Virus record (IMG/VR): IMGVR_UViG_3300031999_000160
Location: 1-28,031 of that record
DNA from: a virus
Direction: 5' to 3' (one strand)
DNA: 28,031 nt
In this document: in pieces, positions 23,156-28,031 of the stretch
How the letters are laid out: each line of letters starts with the position of its first letter
Position numbering within the stretch: the first letter of the stretch is position 1
Made by a program: the position numbers and the translations under genes
Notes under the pieces: model-generated
The model's input: the letters and a program-made list of their open reading frames with translations, nothing else
Databases searched by the model: none
Told to the model about the DNA's origin: nothing

Positions 23156-25179
23156 CACACGGACCCTCGTTCACCAAGTTGCCCCATAAGACCGGGACCG
23201 ACACCTTCCGCCGCCTGCCCCTGGCCGGTGCCGGGGTGCTGCGTCGCCGGTGCAACGCCGGTCTCGGCGGGCATCGTCGTGTTGCCGGTCGGCATAGCCA
23301 TCGTGTTCTGTCCATACGCCTGCGTCTGACCCGTCTGCTGGCGGAACTGCATCTCCTGGAGGTAGGCCGCACGGAACTCGGTGGTGCGGATACGGGCCGC
23401 CATATCGTGTTCCTGCCTGCGCTCCAAGGCCTGGGCGACGTGCTCCAGGACGATCACTGGGTCGGTGTTGGCGATGTCCTCCCAGATGCGGTCGATCTCG
23501 GCCGCCGGGTCGTCAATCTGGAGGATGTTCTCCAGGACGGTCATCAGACTCAGGACAGGACGCCGCGGGTCGAGGGCGAACCGGGCCGCCTGGATGCGTA
23601 GGGACATATCATCCGGCAGACTCGGCTTGAAGACCGGCCGTGGCCGGTAGCGGCGCCCGCGATCCAGGTCGATGGCTGGGTCAAACTCGACGTTGAAGAA
23701 AGTCTGGCGGCGAACGATGGACGCAGACGCGGGGGCAGTCACAGTAAACTTCTTGAGTGAGGTGCCGCCGGACTGGAGTTGCGCCAGGATAGATGTTCCC
23801 GCCCGCGTACCGAAGTTCTCCATACCGTCATGGAAAGGCTCCAGGGCATTGAGGGCGGCGTTGGCTACCTGCTGGAACATGATGCCACTGCCCTGGAAGG
23901 GCACAACGGCTTGGAGGATGTTAGAGAGGACACCCTTCTGACGTTCGTTGTCAAGGATGGCCACCAACCTGTAAGCATCCGGCGTCACCGGAGACATCTC
24001 CGCCCGGCGCAGGTCTTCCTCTGGGCGGATGGCAACCTTCGCCTCAATGCCGGGTGTGAACTCCGGCAGTTCTCCGGATGGGGTCTTGAAGATCCAGGTG
24101 CCGTAGGTGCCGATGCTGAAGTGATGGAAGATAGTGGCGATGAGTTCGTTGTACTGTGGCACCTGCTCCTCGACTGCCGACAGTAGGGAGCGCCCGGACT
24201 CGGAAACCCAGGAGTTGCTGGACGACTGCCAGAAAGCCCCATACTCACCCAGACCCATCAACCGGGCCCTCTCTCGGTTCCGGTCGAGGACGAGGTTCAT
24301 TATCGAAGGTTTAGTGACAACATTGACCCCATTTACGGCCACACCGAAGATGGGGAGGGCCTGCGGAGAAAACCCGTGCCTGTAGGGTGGGATAAGCCAC
24401 TTACCATCGGCCAATGGCAGGACGTTGTTGGGGTTGTAGAGCTGGTGGGTCGGGACAGCCGATCCCAGCACCCCGGTTACGCCCTTCATCTCCCCACGGT
24501 CGTTGGACCAGTATTCAAACTTGACCGCCGGACGATTGGGGTCAAAGTTCTTGTCGTTGTACTCGTCGCCGTAGGCTTCCGGGTAGAGGCTCGCCAGGTC
24601 TCCCATCGTCGTGGGCTTCTCAATGATGCCGTAGTTCAGTCCCATCGCATCCAGGTATGGATACACGGTACGGGAGTCGTAGACCTCGGCGATCACTGGC
24701 GCCTCCCGGTACTTCAGGGCCTCTTCGGTGACGTGCAACTTGCCCCAGATCCAACCGCGGAGGAGGGCCTGCATAGCCACCTGCTTCCAGAAAGGCATGA
24801 GGCCACGCATAGAGAAGTTCTCATCCACGTCATAGATGACACCCTGGAGAGTGCGCTCAACCTTACCGATCCGCCGCCGCTCGTCCATGTTCTCGTCAGT
24901 GGCTTCATTGAGTGGGATGCGCCAGAAGGACTCATTGCGGGTCAGGATAGAGAGGGCGGCATCCAGCGCCGTCCGGGGTTCGTTGCTAATGAACCGTCTG
25001 TATCCGATTGGTTTGTACTGTTGAATAACATCAAGCAGAAAATACATTGCGCTCCAGTAATCTTGGCGTACGTGCAATGGGGACCAGAACCTTTTGCCAT
25101 ACTGAAGTTTGGTCGTAATACTCTTACGTAGGTCTTCTGCTTCCTTTTTGTTTAGGAGTGCGCCACGGGGAATAGCCAT
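23155..25179 (-). CDS. Portal protein (674 aa)
   Basis: The start is ATG 25179-25177 with GAGGTAA upstream; that site contains the terminase stop codon. It follows the large terminase gene, the usual portal position, and the length fits podovirus portals. N-terminal helices (residues 1-70) precede a region with YRRFISNEPRTALDAALSIL given as RFISNEPRTALDAALS. The central part is mixed alpha/beta (VYDSRTVYPYLDAMG, VKFEYWSNDRGEM). The stem/crown helices include YNELIATIFHHF and EHVAQALERRQEHDMAARI. The last 60 residues are Gln/Gly/Pro-rich. The protein forms the dodecameric ring at the head vertex through which DNA is pumped. The call rests on order, size and layout rather than on a single catalytic motif. 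Confidence 0.82.
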   Translation of the reverse strand: MAIPRGALLNKKEAEDLRKSITTKLQYGKRFWSPLHVRQDYWSAMYFLLDVIQQYKPIGYRRFISNEPRTALDAALSILTRNESFWRIPLNEATDENMDERRRIGKVERTLQGVIYDVDENFSMRGLMPFWKQVAMQALLRGWIWGKLHVTEEALKYREAPVIAEVYDSRTVYPYLDAMGLNYGIIEKPTTMGDLASLYPEAYGDEYNDKNFDPNRPAVKFEYWSNDRGEMKGVTGVLGSAVPTHQLYNPNNVLPLADGKWLIPPYRHGFSPQALPIFGVAVNGVNVVTKPSIMNLVLDRNRERARLMGLGEYGAFWQSSSNSWVSESGRSLLSAVEEQVPQYNELIATIFHHFSIGTYGTWIFKTPSGELPEFTPGIEAKVAIRPEEDLRRAEMSPVTPDAYRLVAILDNERQKGVLSNILQAVVPFQGSGIMFQQVANAALNALEPFHDGMENFGTRAGTSILAQLQSGGTSLKKFTVTAPASASIVRRQTFFNVEFDPAIDLDRGRRYRPRPVFKPSLPDDMSLRIQAARFALDPRRPVLSLMTVLENILQIDDPAAEIDRIWEDIANTDPVIVLEHVAQALERRQEHDMAARIRTTEFRAAYLQEMQFRQQTGQTQAYGQNTMAMPTGNTTMPAETGVAPATQHPGTGQGQAAEGVGPGLMGQLGERGSV

Positions 25180-25182
25180 CGC

Positions 25183-26949
25183 TTACCTCATCCAGAACTG
25201 GGGGCCGTTTTTATTCTGGCGGTAGGGGTTGATGATGTCCCCATTCCGGCCCACCAGGATCACGTCGTCTTCGTCTTCGCGCTTGCCGGGCTTCCTGCGG
25301 ATCTTGGCCTCCGGCGCCATGAGGAGGCACCCCGCGACAGACATAAGGATGTCGTCGTGTGCCTGAGCACCGGAGGCCTGTGCCTTCATCCGGTTCTGGG
25401 CTTTCGTCCAATCGAAGGTGCCCATCTCCTGCATCTCCAGGGCATCCCGCGTGACGTAGGTGTGGTTCACTACCGCCACCCGGAGACCCTGAAGGAGTTT
25501 CTCTCGCATCTGGGGGGTCGGGTAAATACCCGGCTTCACTTCTTTCTTGGGTTGCATCGGGTCATAGTGGTAGTAGATGTTCGGGTAGAGGAGTTCACGC
25601 ACCCGGTCTAAGCACGCCGAACCATGCCCGATGCGTTCCACACCCAGGAGGGCGTTTCCGTAGTATTCGCCGATGGCGCAAGCGATGGCCGCTGCATCGT
25701 TGGGCGTGACCTTTGCCCGGAAGCGGGCGGCCTTGTGCATAGTTGCCACATTAAGGACGTTGATGGCTGTATAGTCCGCTGAGTCCCCTTGCTCACCGCT
25801 GGCACAGTCCACATAGACTGTGTAAACCTGCGCGGGATCCGGGAACTCCCAGAGGGCTAGGCGACCGCTGTCAAAGCGCACCGGAGACTTGTTGTAGGGC
25901 AGAACCTCCATCTCCAGAACAGGAGGGGTGATGAGGTTCCTGTACCACTCCAGGTGGTCGATGCCATCCGGTGTAGCGAAGTAGTTGCCGCTGATGGACA
26001 GGAAGCAGCTCTCCAAGGACTCAGGGAACTCCTGGGCGAAGGGCGTGGTGGTCCTGGCTAGGTCTGCCATCTTCAGGCGGCGCCAGAGGATCCGGTCGGG
26101 GGTCAAGTCCGCCTTGTGCATGAGGCGCTCTTCCTCCGGTGTCGGCCGGAAGTTGGTCAGTTTCTCTTGCAGCTCGTATGCGGGAATCAAGATGTCCACC
26201 CCAGGTTCAGAGCCCACACGGTAGCGCGGCTCCATCCACCACGGATAGAGATGCACAGTCCAGAGCCCCTCTGGATCATTCGGACGGGCAGTAAGGATCT
26301 CACCGTAGAAATAACCTTCCGCCCCATTTGGTGTGCTCTCCAGGACGATTGACCCAAAGGGCGGGCCCGGCACAGAGGGCTTCAGTCCCCCCATCAGCGG
26401 GCCGACGGTCTCCGGGCGCCAGTGAGCCACCTCCGAGAAGTGGACTCGGTGAGCCGTGCGACTTCGACCAATGATGCGCTTCTCGCCAGACTGGAAGATG
26501 ACCCGGCTCTCAAGTCCTTTGATGGCCAGCTCATCGTCGTTGTCAACAGACAGGGTGTACTCCAGACCATGCGCCGCCAGGTCTTTCAGGTGGTGCTTGA
26601 TACGGTGGCGGAAGGCCTGTGTATCGGGGTCATTGTGAACGCCAGTGATGGCGGTGTAGCCCCAGGTCGTGGTGAGTTCCCTCACCGTGACCATCAACTC
26701 CAGGCTAGAGGTTCGGGACTGCCTTCCCTTCACCGTAACGTCGCGGCCTGTGTGGTCCTCCAGCATTTGTATCTGCTGGGGAAAGAGTCTGACATCTACG
26801 ATCTGCTGTTGAAGGTCTGGGACAGTCAGAAAGGTCTCACACCAGGCCTGAATGTCAGCAGGAGAGCGGCCATAGAAGAGAGGCTGGAGCGACGGGTCAA
26901 GATCCGTCCCCAACTTCTCAACCGGCGGTAGATGAACAGTCCGTGGCAT
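25183..26949 (-). CDS. terL: Terminase large subunit, ATPase-nuclease packaging motor (588 aa)
   Basis: The start is ATG 26949-26947; the ribosome binding site is weak. The N-terminal ATPase has a Q-type motif (FPQQIQML, residues 56-63), a Walker A-like loop at 74-81 (KGRQSRTS), Walker B with catalytic Glu at 169-173 (VHFSE), and the coupling motif ESTPNG at 204-209. The C-terminal nuclease is RNase H-like: Asp381 in YVDCASGEQGD, Glu438 in LLGVERIGHG, and Asp532/Asp533 in AHDDILMS. All landmarks are in the right order and spacing. The usual Lys of Walker A appears as Arg (SRT). The enzyme pumps DNA into the prohead and cuts the concatemer. The candidate small subunit, if present, is among the three small genes upstream. 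Confidence 0.95.
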   Translation of the reverse strand: MPRTVHLPPVEKLGTDLDPSLQPLFYGRSPADIQAWCETFLTVPDLQQQIVDVRLFPQQIQMLEDHTGRDVTVKGRQSRTSSLELMVTVRELTTTWGYTAITGVHNDPDTQAFRHRIKHHLKDLAAHGLEYTLSVDNDDELAIKGLESRVIFQSGEKRIIGRSRTAHRVHFSEVAHWRPETVGPLMGGLKPSVPGPPFGSIVLESTPNGAEGYFYGEILTARPNDPEGLWTVHLYPWWMEPRYRVGSEPGVDILIPAYELQEKLTNFRPTPEEERLMHKADLTPDRILWRRLKMADLARTTTPFAQEFPESLESCFLSISGNYFATPDGIDHLEWYRNLITPPVLEMEVLPYNKSPVRFDSGRLALWEFPDPAQVYTVYVDCASGEQGDSADYTAINVLNVATMHKAARFRAKVTPNDAAAIACAIGEYYGNALLGVERIGHGSACLDRVRELLYPNIYYHYDPMQPKKEVKPGIYPTPQMREKLLQGLRVAVVNHTYVTRDALEMQEMGTFDWTKAQNRMKAQASGAQAHDDILMSVAGCLLMAPEAKIRRKPGKREDEDDVILVGRNGDIINPYRQNKNGPQFWMR

Positions 26950-26974
26950 CGTTCTACTACTACCCGACAGTGCC

Positions 26975-27229
26975 CTACTTCTTGGCCTTTAGCGCATTTT
27001 TGGCGAAGTTAACCTTACGCATAAGAGCCAAACCTTCCGCGGTGAGTTTGCCGTCCTTGCCCTTCATCTTGCTGGCGGCTGCGGCTAGGCGGTTGAGATC
27101 CTGTTCGGTGAGGGTGTCGCCCTTGCCCTTGATCAGTCCGCGCTTCTGGGCGACGGCACGCAGACTACCCGCTGTGCCTGTACGTTCCATCTTGGCCGCG
27201 ACCGGCCCCATCCAACGCTTGACTGTCAT
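26975..27229 (-). CDS. Small basic hypothetical protein (84 aa)
   Basis: The start is ATG 27229-27227; GGGG lies about 8 bases upstream next to the previous stop. The protein is strongly basic and helical (KRWMGPVAAKMERTG, KGKGDTLTEQDLNRLAAAAS split as KGKGDTLTEQDL and NRLAAAASKMKGK, NFAKNALKAKK). No family is recognised. Its place just upstream of the terminase gene and its charge would suit DNA binding, for example in packaging, but it lacks a clear helix-turn-helix pattern. It could also be a minor virion protein. Confidence 0.65.
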   Translation of the reverse strand: MTVKRWMGPVAAKMERTGTAGSLRAVAQKRGLIKGKGDTLTEQDLNRLAAAASKMKGKDGKLTAEGLALMRKVNFAKNALKAKK

Positions 27230-27234
27230 AGGAC

Positions 27235-27459
27235 TTACCCCTTCTTCTTTGGGACATAGATGCCATGCCGCCGCAGACGACCGGAGGCCTCCATTCCGTA
27301 GGCCACGCCTGCCGCCTTCTTGCGGCCCTCTGCTGTATTAGGAACCTCGCCCTTGTCTACGAGGTACTTGATCTTCTCACCCACGCGCTGTTGCGCCTCT
27401 GGCGAAAGGTGCGCCTGTACCTTCTTCCGGTGCTCCTTGAGCCGCTGCTGGATGCCCAC
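27235..27459 (-). CDS. Small basic protein, resembling DUF6496-type phage proteins (74 aa)
   Basis: The start is GTG 27459-27457 with AGGAAGGA seven bases upstream. The protein is basic. Its middle (EKIKYLVDKGEVPNTAEGRKKAAGVAYGM in pieces KIKYLVDKG and GRKKAAGVAYGME) follows a pattern common in short phage and bacterial proteins, where a KI..L...G segment is followed by a helix of the type QA.A.A.SM. The end is RRHGIYVPKKKG. The biochemical role of that group is not known to me. It is the second gene of the terminase unit, separated by three bases from the first. Confidence 0.65.
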   Translation of the reverse strand: MGIQQRLKEHRKKVQAHLSPEAQQRVGEKIKYLVDKGEVPNTAEGRKKAAGVAYGMEASGRLRRHGIYVPKKKG

Positions 27460-27462
27460 GGA

Positions 27463-27903
27463 CTATTCCTTCCTGGGAGCAGCGTTCTCTTTGGCCTGCA
27501 CCTGGGTCGGTGCCTGTGGTCCACCGGGCCCCATCCGGGCCGCCACCAGAATCTCGTTCACCTCACGCAAGAGCTGGCTCTCCTTCTCATCTAGGGTGGC
27601 CATCTCTTTACTGCGGGAGACCGACTCCACGTCGTAGGGTTGGCGGGTAGGTGGGGTTGGGCGCGTTGAGCCCCACTTGTTGGCCTTGTACTCCGCAGCC
27701 CACAACACACTGATGCGTGCCCGCACCTCGTTCAGTTCATCAATGATGTCTTGGATGGCGCGGGGCACCGCGGGGGCGGGTTTCAAGGCACCGGCACCGG
27801 AACGTGTCAGCGACTCCTGTGCGGCCTTATCTGTGTTCTGGGCCTCTCCCCGTGGGGCGGTGCCGTCAGGACGGCGGGATGGGTAGTACATGTCAAAGGG
27901 CAT
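27463..27903 (-). CDS. Hypothetical protein, first gene of the packaging unit (146 aa)
   Basis: The start is ATG 27903-27901 with AGGGAGC nine bases upstream. It is the first gene after the promoter-like element at 27945-27986. The first 45 residues are polar and probably disordered. Residues about 48-75 form an amphipathic helix (RAIQDIIDELNEVRARISVL). A second helix lies at about 100-122 (MATLDEKESQLLREVNEILVAA), and a Pro/Gly/Gln-rich tail follows. Two helices of this kind could form a coiled-coil oligomer. By position it is the best candidate for a small terminase-like DNA recognition subunit, but no helix-turn-helix is evident, so I leave it unassigned. Confidence 0.68.
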   Translation of the reverse strand: MPFDMYYPSRRPDGTAPRGEAQNTDKAAQESLTRSGAGALKPAPAVPRAIQDIIDELNEVRARISVLWAAEYKANKWGSTRPTPPTRQPYDVESVSRSKEMATLDEKESQLLREVNEILVAARMGPGGPQAPTQVQAKENAAPRKE

Positions 27904-27917
27904 AGTTCAGCTCCCTT

Positions 27918-27935
27918 GCTCAAATGCTCAAATGC
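27918..27935 (-). repeat. 14-base box, copy 2 (operator candidate)
   Basis: On the minus strand this reads GCATTTGAGCATTTGAGC and includes the exact 14-base box of 16358-16371, inverted. It lies 9 bases downstream of element B, between it and the first gene, where a bound protein could block transcription. Confidence 0.5.
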
Positions 27936-27944
27936 TTACACGCC

Positions 27945-27986
27945 CTCTCCACTATTAGGATCGCAAATTGTGTATGCAATTGTCAA
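27945..27986 (-). promoter_or_regulatory. Promoter-like element B, upstream of the terminase unit
   Basis: This 42-base stretch is the partner of the element at 16310-16352. It shares TTGACAATT.CATAC and the identical 21-base core, with a one-base length difference between them. It lies 41 bases before the first gene of the packaging unit (27463-27903). Its TTGACA overlaps the -35 of a plus-strand promoter. Confidence 0.6.
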
Positions 27987-28031
27987 TGGGTCTACTCGCC
28001 TGTTATGATTAAGGCGGAGGGAGAGAGATGG
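27980..28031 (+). promoter_or_regulatory. Divergent plus-strand promoter and start of a gene cut by the window edge
   Basis: TTGTCA (27980-27985), 18 bases and TATGAT (28004-28009) make a good sigma-70-type promoter. GGAGG (28016-28020) and ATG at 28028-28030 follow, so a rightward gene begins here and continues outside the window. The expected transcription start falls close to the ribosome binding site, so the leader would be very short. Confidence 0.6.

Noticed and set aside
24376-25131. 251-residue plus-strand open frame opposite the portal gene
   Set aside because: It is antisense to a well-supported portal gene, with no promoter or ribosome binding site and no recognisable domain.

Overview
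The window is a stretch of a tailed bacteriophage genome (Caudoviricetes), either free phage or prophage. It holds the DNA packaging, head and tail genes. Almost everything is on the minus strand, tightly packed, with strong GGAGG-type ribosome binding sites and stop/start overlaps. Base composition is GC-rich. No host gene, integrase, tRNA or attachment site is visible, so the host cannot be named from this sequence. No gene-free stretch exceeds about 120 bases.

Right part, read leftward from a divergent promoter region at 27.9-28.0 kb: three small genes, the large terminase subunit (25183-26949), the portal protein (23155-25179), a short coiled-coil/membrane protein, three small or medium unrecognised proteins, and a 1615-residue protein (16375-21222). 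That protein has a proline-rich head, hydrophobic segments and an ADP-ribosyltransferase-like motif set; I read it as a virion-packaged, probably ejected protein.

Middle part: a second transcription unit begins near 16.3 kb, behind a near-copy of the right-hand promoter-like element. It encodes scaffold, major capsid protein, a large beta-rich capsid fibre or decoration protein, a conserved small protein and a set of small beta-rich virion proteins. Several gaps here hold strong GC-rich hairpins.

Left part: two tandem adaptor-like paralogues, a free-standing LAGLIDADG homing endonuclease gene, a nozzle-like 644-residue protein, a degenerate Vsr-like nuclease-fold protein, a 1487-residue tail fibre/spike with internal repeats, an unrecognised structural protein and a 33-residue lysine-rich peptide. 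At the far left two short plus-strand genes, one a two-segment membrane protein (holin candidate), converge on the minus-strand unit.

The genes read as a podovirus-like virion set: terminase and portal package DNA, scaffold and capsid protein build the head, adaptor plus nozzle replace a long tail, and the fibre binds the host. No tape measure, tail tube or sheath gene is seen. The most notable points are the duplicated promoter-like element, the giant ADP-ribosyltransferase-like internal protein, the duplicated adaptor with a homing endonuclease gene behind it, and the RNA hairpins around the capsid genes.
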